From assembly GCA_049645705.1 (NCBI GenBank), contig JBARUK010000064.1, positions 120,887 through 184,886 of the forward strand: 64,000 nucleotides of DNA. Reading direction: 5' to 3'. The notes beneath the pieces are model-generated. The model saw only the letters and a program-made list of their open reading frames with translations. It had not been told where the DNA came from and did no database searches. Below, in pieces: positions 46,201 through 52,175 of this stretch (position 1 is its first letter; each line of letters begins with the position of its first letter). The position numbers and the translations under genes are program-made. Origin of the DNA: JBGNFV01 sp049645705. GTDB taxonomy: Bacteria; Bacteroidota; Bacteroidia; Cytophagales; Cyclobacteriaceae.

Positions 46201-48419
46201 CTATCAATATAATCCTGTATATGTATTCCTGATTGAATTATACGGATTGTTTTGCCGGTAGCCCAACTGTAGAAAAACTCAAATATGCTTAGGTCAAAGC
46301 AATGGGAAGTACCTGCATACAATATGTCGTATGTGTTTTTGTCAAACTCTTCCTGTGCCCACTGGATAAAAGATGAGGCGTTACGATGAGAGATCATTAC
46401 CCCCTTAGGCTTACCGGTAGATCCCGAGGTGTATATCACATATGCCAACTCATCTGTTTTGGCTGCAGATGGTTGAGGTGCCAGATTACTTTTGTCATCC
46501 TGATCATACGCTTCCAGCCACTCATCATTAATAACGAGATCACACCCGCTATCTTCCAAAATATAATGTGTACGTTCTTCAGGGTATACCAGGTCAAGAG
46601 GTAGATAGGCAGCACCAGTATGCCATACAGCAAGCAGTGTCAGGGGGAGTCTTTCAGTACGGGAGACCTGTACACCTATCACTTTGCCATGCTTAGCATG
46701 GTACTTGTGTGAAAGGTAAGACGAAAGGGTTTCAACTTCGTTCCAAAGCTCGCGGTAGGTTAGTTGCCTTTCGTCGCTTATTATAGCAATATGGTCCGGG
46801 TGCTTTTCTGCAGACCCGCTGATAAGATCAACCGGGGTGATGGTCAAATTATACGGACGGCCAGTCTGGTTGAAACCTTCAAGTAACTGTGTGGTCTCAT
46901 GCGCAGCCAGATACTGTATAGCATCCAGAGAGGTGTCAGGCAATGCAGTTGCATTCAACAGTAGCGTATTCAGATGCTGTCCTAAGCGCTGTATAAAATC
47001 TGCCTCATACAGATTGGTATTATACTCTATTGTCAGATCCAGGCCGCTACTGTAGGCATTAAAGGAGAATGTCAGGTCAAACTGTGCGGTAGTTCTGAGA
47101 TCATCTTCGAATGGCTCGAACTGCAAAGCTTGCGGCTGACCGGTCCTGACTTCATATTCATTATAAATGACCATAATGTCAAATATGGCTGACCGACTCA
47201 GATCAGGAGCCTGGTTTAGCATTTCCACCAATCGGGCAAAGGGAACTTCCTGATGGTTCAATGCTTCTTGTAGCGTTTCTTTTTGTAATCCTACAAATGA
47301 CTCGAAAGTCTGATCTCCGCTGACTATACTTCGAAGGGGGAGTGTGTTCAGGAACAAACCGATCAGGGACTGCCACTCTTCACGATCACGGCCGGCCACT
47401 ACTGTGCCTAAGATAATATCTTCTTTACCGGTATAGCGGTATATCAAAGACTTAATTGCTGCGACCAGTATGGGGAAAGGAGAAGCTTGGTGTTCGGCAG
47501 CAAATTTTTTAATAGCAGCGAAAAGAGAGGAGTTTATAGTATGATTGACTTTACTTCCATTGTACGTTTTGAAACGAGGTCTTCTGAGATCAGATTTCAA
47601 ATCAGCAACAGGCAAGTCACCGGTAAGTTTTTGCTTCCAGTACTCTTCAGATTTCTTATATGGAGAGGTGGAGCTTAGTCCTTTTTGCCATACAGCAAAA
47701 TCTTTGTATTGGTGACTTAACGATGGTAAAGAAGGGGTTTGGCCTTGAACAAAAGCCTGATAACATATTAATAGTTCTTCTTGGAATATATCGAGTGATA
47801 TTCCGTCAGCTATAATATGGTGAAGCGTAATTAATAGAAGGTATTTTTCTTCCTTTAGCTGAAGTAAAGTAATTCTCAGAAGAGGAGCCTTCTCCAAATG
47901 AAACGGTTTCATGCTTTCCGTTTCTATCATCAGAAGCAATTCTTTTTCTGAATAGCTTCGTACATCTTTATGCTCTAGCTGAAGATCAGTTTCTTCTATT
48001 TTCTGTCTTGCCTCACCGGATGCGTTCTCAGGAAAAGAAGTATGAAGTACCTCATGCCTGGCTACCACGCTATTGAGTGCATGAGCCAGCGCTTTTTTAT
48101 TTACACCATTATTCAGCTTTAGTACCACTGGCATATGATATGCCTTCGAGCCAACTTCATCCTGGCTCAATGCCCAGATACTTTCCTGGGCCATCGTTAT
48201 GGGGTAGTCTTCCTGGACAGGAGCGAGAGGGATAGATATACCTTCTTCATCTATAGAAAGAGCAGACAACAATTCTGATTTATGCTGTCTGATCTCCTGT
48301 ACGAGTTCTGGTGTAAGTGCGCCTTTAGCAGCCTTTACTTTAAGGTCGCCTCCTTGCACACTCAGAAAAACACCCGATTGCTTAAGTTTTTTTACAAGCT
48401 GAAGAATATTCATAAACAT
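37260..48419 (-). CDS. Giant non-ribosomal peptide synthetase NRPS-B: dock-C-A(Ala)-T-C-T-C-T-C-A(Ile/Leu)-T-C
   Basis: 3719 residues. It begins with a TubC-type docking domain (about 1-55, MNILQLVKKLKQSGVFLSV; Met1 or Met3 could start). Then C1 (HHIIADG near 201), A1 (TSGSTGKPKG near 663), T1 (Ser near 1042), C2 (HHIVADG near 1233), T2 (near 1601), C3 (HHIVCDG near 1791), T3 (near 2162), C4 (HHIVSDG near 2353), A2 (TSGSTGRPKG near 2819), T4 (GGHSL near 3201) and C5 (HHAIADG near 3392). The A1 code DLFNNALTYK equals an Ala code I recall from cyanobacterial peptides. The A2 code DGWFLGMVYK is closest to Ile (DGFFLGVVYK) and Leu (DAWFLGNVVK). T2 and T3 sit in modules without A domains. The acidic tail MMELDDEF may dock to NRPS-C. 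Confidence 0.93.
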   Translation of the reverse strand: MFMNILQLVKKLKQSGVFLSVQGGDLKVKAAKGALTPELVQEIRQHKSELLSALSIDEEGISIPLAPVQEDYPITMAQESIWALSQDEVGSKAYHMPVVLKLNNGVNKKALAHALNSVVARHEVLHTSFPENASGEARQKIEETDLQLEHKDVRSYSEKELLLMIETESMKPFHLEKAPLLRITLLQLKEEKYLLLITLHHIIADGISLDIFQEELLICYQAFVQGQTPSLPSLSHQYKDFAVWQKGLSSTSPYKKSEEYWKQKLTGDLPVADLKSDLRRPRFKTYNGSKVNHTINSSLFAAIKKFAAEHQASPFPILVAAIKSLIYRYTGKEDIILGTVVAGRDREEWQSLIGLFLNTLPLRSIVSGDQTFESFVGLQKETLQEALNHQEVPFARLVEMLNQAPDLSRSAIFDIMVIYNEYEVRTGQPQALQFEPFEDDLRTTAQFDLTFSFNAYSSGLDLTIEYNTNLYEADFIQRLGQHLNTLLLNATALPDTSLDAIQYLAAHETTQLLEGFNQTGRPYNLTITPVDLISGSAEKHPDHIAIISDERQLTYRELWNEVETLSSYLSHKYHAKHGKVIGVQVSRTERLPLTLLAVWHTGAAYLPLDLVYPEERTHYILEDSGCDLVINDEWLEAYDQDDKSNLAPQPSAAKTDELAYVIYTSGSTGKPKGVMISHRNASSFIQWAQEEFDKNTYDILYAGTSHCFDLSIFEFFYSWATGKTIRIIQSGIHIQDYIDSDRKVLINTVPSVVQHLLGEPDFPWENVSVLNMAGEAVPSHFREVLDYNRIEVRNLYGPSETTTYSTCYRFSDEDEDIPVGRPVANTRIYILDINKKLVPAGVTGEVFIAGAGLTMGYRNKPELTDERYLEDPFNTSETMYMTGDLARWDNSGQIHYVGRKDHQVKLRGFRIELGEVEQAIERHQRIEKAVALVMPSGKKGPQLVAWVKASKTLDIKEIKGFIQEFLPPYMMPDHFQFMEEFPLTPNGKVNRAALKWDETSISDHSAEVILPGNDLEKKIFELWKEVLGKDAEFGVTNSFYEAGGNSLQAARLLSLLKQQIGISEGIRFVLENNTIEAQAKKLSKTDDIIELPILVVADHSAYSLNGFQERMWVLAKAGGGNEAYLLSGGIKIKGELDINLLERAFISVMERHHLLRAQFTENKYEEAQYTITPIKDLDFKLSVLKHPTTAEREEVVQKTLYTAIDLTKSLPIRALLLQYDRTSFELIYIIHHIVADGWSLKILERDLISSYTKLTQENNGQLTSLPVQFKDYVAWKGEQTDNASLQFWRKKLTTPLPKLTVAGSKPRPAEKSFNGSSTQALIPVEVANKLKDICLRKHTTLFSGLIGSLQMLLHRLSGQEDIIIGTAVAGRGHSALQDQVGPYLNTIPLRGSIKSNQAFDKVIDHAKETVHQALEYQHLPFADMLSLTNVPYTRNRSALFDVMAVFQNQEQADFGTEELMSTTGLSFNRLDLEEGDTSQMDLSFFFTEKDDELHLNLVYDTALFTEESIEQVIQRYQALLHGITNDVEATAADLIRLTEDEKQFITKQTKKDNALDIKSGRIKAGLPQSDLEKQLAELWSDVLGSDSELDIEDNFFEMGGNSLHAARLVSLIKRKIGLRQGVRFIFDQPTIKSQAIQITAEGTSRLDSIASAPEQETYPLSAFQERLWIMQSLQSTASQAYHVPGGMQVSGKLNRHLLEKAFVQLIEAQELLRTTFGENEFGEPYQKVLPTDAFTFTLEYRKVANEADVNAIINEHADRAFDLQAKLPIRALLLETSEDEFILAYCLHHIVCDGWSLKLMEKELMTNYLNLSKDESYQDNRNLVQFKDYVYWRSSQDQAQAKAYWKYKLRGPLPAFSLPVKHSRPKEKTFSGASVQTIVPNKSIKGLNQLCTVQGATLFTGLLASLKVVLTHFSGQEDIVIGTAVAGREHPDIQEIVGPFLNTLPIRTQVFRQQNFEQAMQAVKLSVVEAFDYQQVPFAEMLTLTRETYDVSRSPLFDIMAVYQNQQNAGIGGDAEAFSNIHGLKIQPLPEESSRTSQMDMSFFFVDKEEGLEMILVYNPDIYTEAIAKRLIQVYLQQLDAYVTEPERNLDTYEFLTEEELNLRNQHQEKTTEDNNTKEVPSQAVETKLPEGSMEEKLHHLWQTVLGTDLTFGLEDNFFQVGGNSLHAARLLSLIKRHIGISHNVRFVFEYNTIAKQAEYISATSEAAFETGIAKTPTRFYYPLSAFQERVYVLTSTKDGGEAYHVPGGLEFKGVVDKEILKTSFHHLIERHELLRSVFEENQYGEPVRRVLNEDEVEFDIVEYDINNEADLDEYISKITIEPFDLGKGLPIRVYFVKVSDRHQYLLYCLHHIVSDGWSIKVMERDLMDTYTLLQQGKKLESNPLPIQFQDYLAWKENQNQEEAETYWKEKLASPLPILEIPVDRRRPKEKTFNGKTDHLSISPEIVTSLNKFCLSNDTTFFTGLVASLRTLLWRYTNQKDIVIGTVISGRTHIDTEDQIGPYLNTLPLRNQINPSASFEEQLRTEKKVILDAFTYQDYPFVKMLDLPWVEYDSSRSPLFDVMAVYQNQEQAGIGGNVEGFTTKMGLEITALDDKGMRTSQMDMSFIFVSQPEGLTLSLVYNTDIYGEEFVERLLANYQTLLEDIASVNSKPVNQLETVSPYESKKQLEVLSSCQTSFPEVPLTQLFEEQVGFTPEGIAISDAKRELTYSELNDEVNQMASFLKELGVKTGDRVCIQMKRSADMIISALAVLKCGAAYVPVAIDYPADRKQMILDDSDCAVVINDDLYGRFQKVQDEFERNNPPVAASADSIAYIIYTSGSTGRPKGVVVTHRNIVPLTRSTDFVNVCAKDVLLQWSSFAFDGAVWDIFATLLNGAKMVMLTEGEIASVESIKSKIEANNVNLLFITTALFNVIVDTDISTFKPLRKLLFGGELVSMDHVDRALNYLGSGVMLHMYGPTEATVYATSYPIDSVSAQDLTVPIGSPLSNNTVYILDDNLQLLPQGVIGEICIGGDGLAVGYLNDTEKTDQKFIPHPFENGSRIYRSGDLGRWQENNAIAFMGRVDHQVKIRGHRIELSEIEFYLSQLPDVKKLLVDVRTDEQGDKYLCAYLVTEYLDEEAIRIHLRHSLPDYMVPDSFVAMEALPLTSNGKVDRKKLPDPVRKVADLIQPATETEKQLLSLWKIIIGNRPIGVTVSFAELGGHSLKATRLAAAIRKTFSVELPLGQLLYTSIQEQAASIEVAESTLMSDIKSYPAKENYPLTQEQKGIVLADIFQNKGREFSMSGSMVLVGTLDTDVFKEAYLELFQQHDALRTTFTSDDNGDIRQWLNSSFADEQILWVKDISECDDKEAAISKISEQLYEQPLNLQEGPLIRLALIKRSNQDHVVIYFMHHAIADGWSLHLIQQKLLQNYIDLAKEARELPKRGVQYTDYALWQEELLNSGYFKPYEIYWKKQFDTKPEFARIEADEVVQASNGSGWYTITCDNLLFEAIQAKSQAKKLSLFALSYGAVSLLIHTYSGQTDITLPSPFAGRIHKDLEEVIGCFADQVLLRVRFNTDKTIDHSLKQIGDTVHQAYQYQAYPLSLMHEHLQNEFQCNMAKEGRLSVNFLNLDIISQEDENKILNDTGLSTESYHEGSFHSKYDINFVFSIHDNSLNIRIEYSQQRYDSPFIEKIADRLLEVFRTITEDSDISLHALRNRYKSQAIQSVIDSAMMELDDEF
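41800..45115 (-). repeat. Tandem C-T units lacking A domains inside NRPS-B (protein-level repeat)
   Basis: Two consecutive units of about 560 residues (C2-T2 and C3-T3), followed by a third homologous C domain (C4). T1, T2 and T3 share GGNSL-x-AARL and the following R-F-[VI] segment. C2-C4 share F-Q-E-R, H-H-I-V-x-D-G-W-S, V-F/Y-Q-N-Q and T-S-Q-M-D, features absent from C1 and C5. The motif spacing is near constant (T to T about 559-561 residues; T to next HH motif about 190). DNA of the copies is clearly diverged, so the duplication is old. Confidence 0.8.
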
Positions 48420-48460
48420 GTATTGCTGGTACTAGCCAATCTTTTACAGGTACATCTAAA

Positions 48461-49432
48461 TCAATTTGACATAGCTACAAGCGTCCGCCTTTGCCCGGTG
48501 AAAGGCTTCCGGCCGTGTCCCACCATAATATTATCCAGTATAAGGAGGTCACCTTTTTGCCAGGGAAATGTAACGATGCTGTCATCAATTACCTTTCTGA
48601 TAGTTTCCAGATAATCAAGCGGAATTTCGGTGCCATCACCGAACTGAGCATACAACGGAAACTGACTGGTGTCTCCTGCATATAAGGTTAGCATTGTCTG
48701 GTACATCTCTACTCCGCTACTACTTGGATGAAACTCATCAGCTTGATTAAACCATACCTTGCAGCCATGTACTGGGTGTTCTATAATCGCCTCTCTGACA
48801 TCCCTGATCCAAAGATTATCCGTTCCGTCAGTCCAGCGAAATTCCATGCCTGCATCACGCATAATGTCTTCTGCCTCGGCCGGATCGCTTGTTTCAAAAG
48901 TGTCCATCCATGACACTCCAACGCCACTTCCACCATGTAAATTACGGACATATGCTACGCCCTTTTCCTCAAATTCATTTCTGATATTCTCAGGCAGGCT
49001 TTCATATATCAGTCTGCTGTTGGCAAGAGGTGTTTCACCACCAGTCTCTGCAGGCAAGATGCTGCAAAAATAAATTCTTGATGGCCAGGCTGCGGTATAT
49101 GATAGTTCATTATGAATAGCTATAGTCCGGTCAGCAGGAAACTCTGTTGATGTATAAACGCCTTTCAAAACCTTGGACCTTGGAGAGTTGCCTGAAGCAT
49201 AATTAAGCTGCCTTCCCTTGGTAGCTATATCAGAAAAACGGGCAAAGTCCTCATCTTCACGGATATAGGTATCCCGCAATAGAATTCCTCCATACTGGTT
49301 TACAAGCTCCTGGAGAAGGTCCTGGTTTTCCTGGTACCATTGAAGAAAAGAATCCAGGCTTTCGATACTCCTATCTTCCAGGTTTAAGAGATGAGGAAGA
49401 TTTTCCTTTTTAGTTAAAGTAGTATTTTCCAT
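48461..49432 (-). CDS. TauD-family Fe(II)/2-oxoglutarate beta-hydroxylase (SyrP/AsnO-like), second copy
   Basis: 323 residues, homologous to the enzyme at 25244-26278. The triad is His107-x-Glu109 (AIHNELSY) and His306 (VGHGRKPF), with the 2-oxoglutarate Arg at 315 or 316. The PAETGGETPLANSR segment is typical of SyrP-like enzymes. It lies between the small membrane protein and NRPS-B, 41 bp upstream of the latter. Its residue is not obvious, since NRPS-B and its neighbours carry Ala, Ile/Leu, Lys-like and unassigned A domains. A carrier-bound residue on NRPS-A, C or D (for example an unassigned residue) is possible. The presence of two enzymes suggests two hydroxylated positions. Confidence 0.87.
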   Translation of the reverse strand: MENTTLTKKENLPHLLNLEDRSIESLDSFLQWYQENQDLLQELVNQYGGILLRDTYIREDEDFARFSDIATKGRQLNYASGNSPRSKVLKGVYTSTEFPADRTIAIHNELSYTAAWPSRIYFCSILPAETGGETPLANSRLIYESLPENIRNEFEEKGVAYVRNLHGGSGVGVSWMDTFETSDPAEAEDIMRDAGMEFRWTDGTDNLWIRDVREAIIEHPVHGCKVWFNQADEFHPSSSGVEMYQTMLTLYAGDTSQFPLYAQFGDGTEIPLDYLETIRKVIDDSIVTFPWQKGDLLILDNIMVGHGRKPFTGQRRTLVAMSN

Positions 49433-49468
49433 AAATTTCTTAAAAGCGTTTAGCCTTCTCTATATGAC

Positions 49469-49825
49469 TTAAGCATTTGCAGGTTTTACCCATATTCGTA
49501 CAAGGAAAGTGGGCATCAGTAGGCATATAACCGTGGTCAGAGTGTTTACTATTCCTAATATGGATAAGAGGAGTATATCACTGAGAGTCGTGTTACTCGT
49601 CAATAATTCTAGATTGTTACTATCAAGATAAGTAGCAGATATTATGACTGTACTAAGTATAGCCAAAACGAGTACCGTAGGTACCAATGGCCACACGTTA
49701 CCTTTCCACCAAAATGGAAGACTTATACCGGCCACGCAGAATATTACTATTTGCAGTAGCGAGTCCACCATCAGAAGGCCGGATAAAATGATTAAGAGCA
49801 AAAGAAGTAATTTAATCCATTTCAT
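49469..49825 (-). CDS. Small integral membrane protein of unknown function
   Basis: 118 residues, almost entirely hydrophobic, with about four transmembrane segments (about 3-20, 22-40, 46-68 and 83-110) and few charged residues. It starts 2 bp after the acylase stop codon, so translation is probably coupled, and it precedes the hydroxylase by 36 bp. I recognise no family. The tight pairing with the periplasmic acylase suggests a role in membrane handling of the acylated precursor, but that is a guess from position only. Confidence 0.7.
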   Translation of the reverse strand: MKWIKLLLLLLIILSGLLMVDSLLQIVIFCVAGISLPFWWKGNVWPLVPTVLVLAILSTVIISATYLDSNNLELLTSNTTLSDILLLSILGIVNTLTTVICLLMPTFLVRIWVKPANA

Positions 49826-49827
49826 CG

Positions 49828-52170
49828 CTAGTTCTGTTTAAAGTGAAAGGTTTGCACTACCTGTTCTATTTGATCAGGCTGCTCAGGTGATTGAGTGGCG
49901 TGAGGCCGGTTTTCAACCCAGTCAGGCAATTGTTGTAAGTAGCCGGCTGAGTTTACTCTCCCGCTTTGCCCGCCTGCTGTTATCATCCAGGAATTAATTC
50001 CTGCACTATCCAATGTTACTACAGTTCGGATCACGGGAAAAGCTCCGTAATTGACATTAACGGTATTCTCACTTCCTCCCATGCCTGCTACCGGAATAGA
50101 AAATCCGGGTAGGCCAGTTAGGTGATCTACTTCAAAGGAGAATGGGTTGCCATCAGGGTTATCTCCAAAATTTTCCACCAGTAAGGAATCGGTTCGTTCT
50201 ACTATATTCTTGAAGAGCTCATCTGTTTTTACCATTTCATTATCAATGGTTACCCCTTCTTTAGTTGATAAAAAATTAAGAAACTGATCTAAAGTAGGAG
50301 CCATTTTGACTTCTAACTTGCCTGCAATTTCACTACGGCTTTCGTCTATACTCAGCCTTAATGCTTTATACATAAACCGCATATCATCGTCCGGTCTGAG
50401 GTTACCATCCCATAGCATAAACTTTTTCCAGTTATCGGTAAAGTCGCCTTCTGTGAGATGCTTTTTGGCAATCTTCTGAATGTCAGCTACCATCAGATCA
50501 AGTACATCCGATTGAATATTTATCATATTCTCAGACTCAAAATCACTTCCTTCAGCAAGCAAGTTGTCTATCCGGCGAGGACGGTAAAGATCATCATACC
50601 ATTGAGATGAGTAATAATCGCCATCACGTTCAGGCTCCTGATTAGCAGAAAATATATATTGCTGGTCCGGGTTATATGCCATTGGAAGGGAATCAAAAGG
50701 CAGATATTCATCTATTCTCGCCTTAGTACCATCCAGCATACCTCCTGCGTAGCCAGCTGGCTTTAAAGGCATTTTGCCAGCACTTATGATACCTATATTC
50801 CCTTTTCGGTCTGCATAAGCAAAGTTTTGAGATGGATGATCGTATTCTCTCAAGGCCGATTTGAATTGCTTCCAATCGGAAGCTTTCATAATATCCCAAA
50901 AGGTCTGAGCCGCATGGCTTCCCTTCTGGGGATGCCAGTACATAGCATATGTAAGACCCTTATCCCTTACTATTTTCCCCAGTTTAGAATATTCTACAGT
51001 AACATCGTAGGGTGGCTGTCCTTTACTGTTTAGTGTAAATGTTTTAGATTCAGTGTCTAACCATTCGCCTTCGTAAAAGTATTTGCCAGGCTTAGTAGAG
51101 TCCGTCTTCAGAACATACAACTCTGTAACATCCCAGCCGCCATTAGTAATGCCCCAGGCTATATTTCTGTTATGACCACTCACTACGATAGGACTTCCTG
51201 GTATAGTGTATCCATATGCCTTCATTTCCGGGGATGTCAACTGTACTTCATACATGACTACAGGAGCTGTCAGGGCAAGGTGTGGGTCATTACATAGCAT
51301 CGCCTGGTTATTTGAGGATTTTTGGGGTGCTATTGCCCAATTATTGCTACCAAGACTTTTGTTGCTCGGAGTAGTGGTATATGCGTTAGCTTTTCCTTTC
51401 TGGAACAAGCCGGCTACCGGCATTTCATTTACATCTAATTCAGCTATTACTTTATCTCCTTCAGGTACAATGAACCTCTGATTTTCAGGCGATGTGGGGT
51501 AAAGTATTGACCGTATGTCTTCAGGTACCTTATCAAGAAGTTCCTGCTTATCTATATAGTCTGTATAGTAGGTCAACTGAGCGCTCAGGTACCACTGCGT
51601 CAGGAAAGTATATGAAGGATCCCACTTACCGGGCTCATTTCCCCAAATAAGATATAAAGGATCTCTTTCGGAAGGTTTTTCCTGATCGATATACGCATTT
51701 ATTCCGTCCGCATATGCCTGGAGGTAGTTATATAGCTCAGGGTTTGTCTTCTCCAGGTTGCTATAAGTTTCCTTTGCTTTTTGCTCAAAAAGAAAAGCTC
51801 TCCATTCGCTATCAGAGCCAAGCCCTGGGTCACCTATGATTTCAGCTAGTCTTCCCATTGCTATGTGTGAGATCATTTCCATCTGGAAATATCTGTCACG
51901 TGCATGAACGTAACCGAGAGCATATCCCAGTGATTTTTCATCCTCACCAAATATGTGCGGAACACCGATGCTGTCAATTTTCACAACAGCTTCGGAAGGA
52001 GCTCCGCTTAGCTCTACATCTGTGGCTTCTAGAGGCTTCAATGTCAGCAGACCGGAATTGTAACTGGAGAGTTTAGCCGGAGAGTTAAGTCCGTCATAGG
52101 AACTGGTCAGAAAATATATCCAACCTACCAAAATTAACAGGATCAATATCGTTTTGCCTATTCTTTTCAT
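49828..52170 (-). CDS. Penicillin-acylase-family Ntn hydrolase (PvdQ-like), membrane-anchored
   Basis: 780 residues. One N-terminal hydrophobic segment (about 6-24) directs it to the periplasm. The alpha-chain region carries Y-V-H-A-R-D-R-Y-F-Q-M-E, typical of the family. The autocatalytic site is L-G-S-N-N-W-A-I with the nucleophilic Ser near residue 275, which becomes the N-terminus of the beta chain after self-cleavage. Asn/Gly segments such as GHNRNIAWGITN follow. Relatives cleave amide-linked acyl groups. PvdQ removes the fatty acyl chain from the pyoverdine precursor, and similar enzymes mature zeamine-type products. It lies 5 bp after NRPS-A within the array. This implies that an N-acylated precursor is made, exported and deacylated, or that the enzyme protects the host from its own lipopeptide. 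Confidence 0.88.
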   Translation of the reverse strand: MKRIGKTILILLILVGWIYFLTSSYDGLNSPAKLSSYNSGLLTLKPLEATDVELSGAPSEAVVKIDSIGVPHIFGEDEKSLGYALGYVHARDRYFQMEMISHIAMGRLAEIIGDPGLGSDSEWRAFLFEQKAKETYSNLEKTNPELYNYLQAYADGINAYIDQEKPSERDPLYLIWGNEPGKWDPSYTFLTQWYLSAQLTYYTDYIDKQELLDKVPEDIRSILYPTSPENQRFIVPEGDKVIAELDVNEMPVAGLFQKGKANAYTTTPSNKSLGSNNWAIAPQKSSNNQAMLCNDPHLALTAPVVMYEVQLTSPEMKAYGYTIPGSPIVVSGHNRNIAWGITNGGWDVTELYVLKTDSTKPGKYFYEGEWLDTESKTFTLNSKGQPPYDVTVEYSKLGKIVRDKGLTYAMYWHPQKGSHAAQTFWDIMKASDWKQFKSALREYDHPSQNFAYADRKGNIGIISAGKMPLKPAGYAGGMLDGTKARIDEYLPFDSLPMAYNPDQQYIFSANQEPERDGDYYSSQWYDDLYRPRRIDNLLAEGSDFESENMINIQSDVLDLMVADIQKIAKKHLTEGDFTDNWKKFMLWDGNLRPDDDMRFMYKALRLSIDESRSEIAGKLEVKMAPTLDQFLNFLSTKEGVTIDNEMVKTDELFKNIVERTDSLLVENFGDNPDGNPFSFEVDHLTGLPGFSIPVAGMGGSENTVNVNYGAFPVIRTVVTLDSAGINSWMITAGGQSGRVNSAGYLQQLPDWVENRPHATQSPEQPDQIEQVVQTFHFKQN

Positions 52171-52175
52171 GGATC

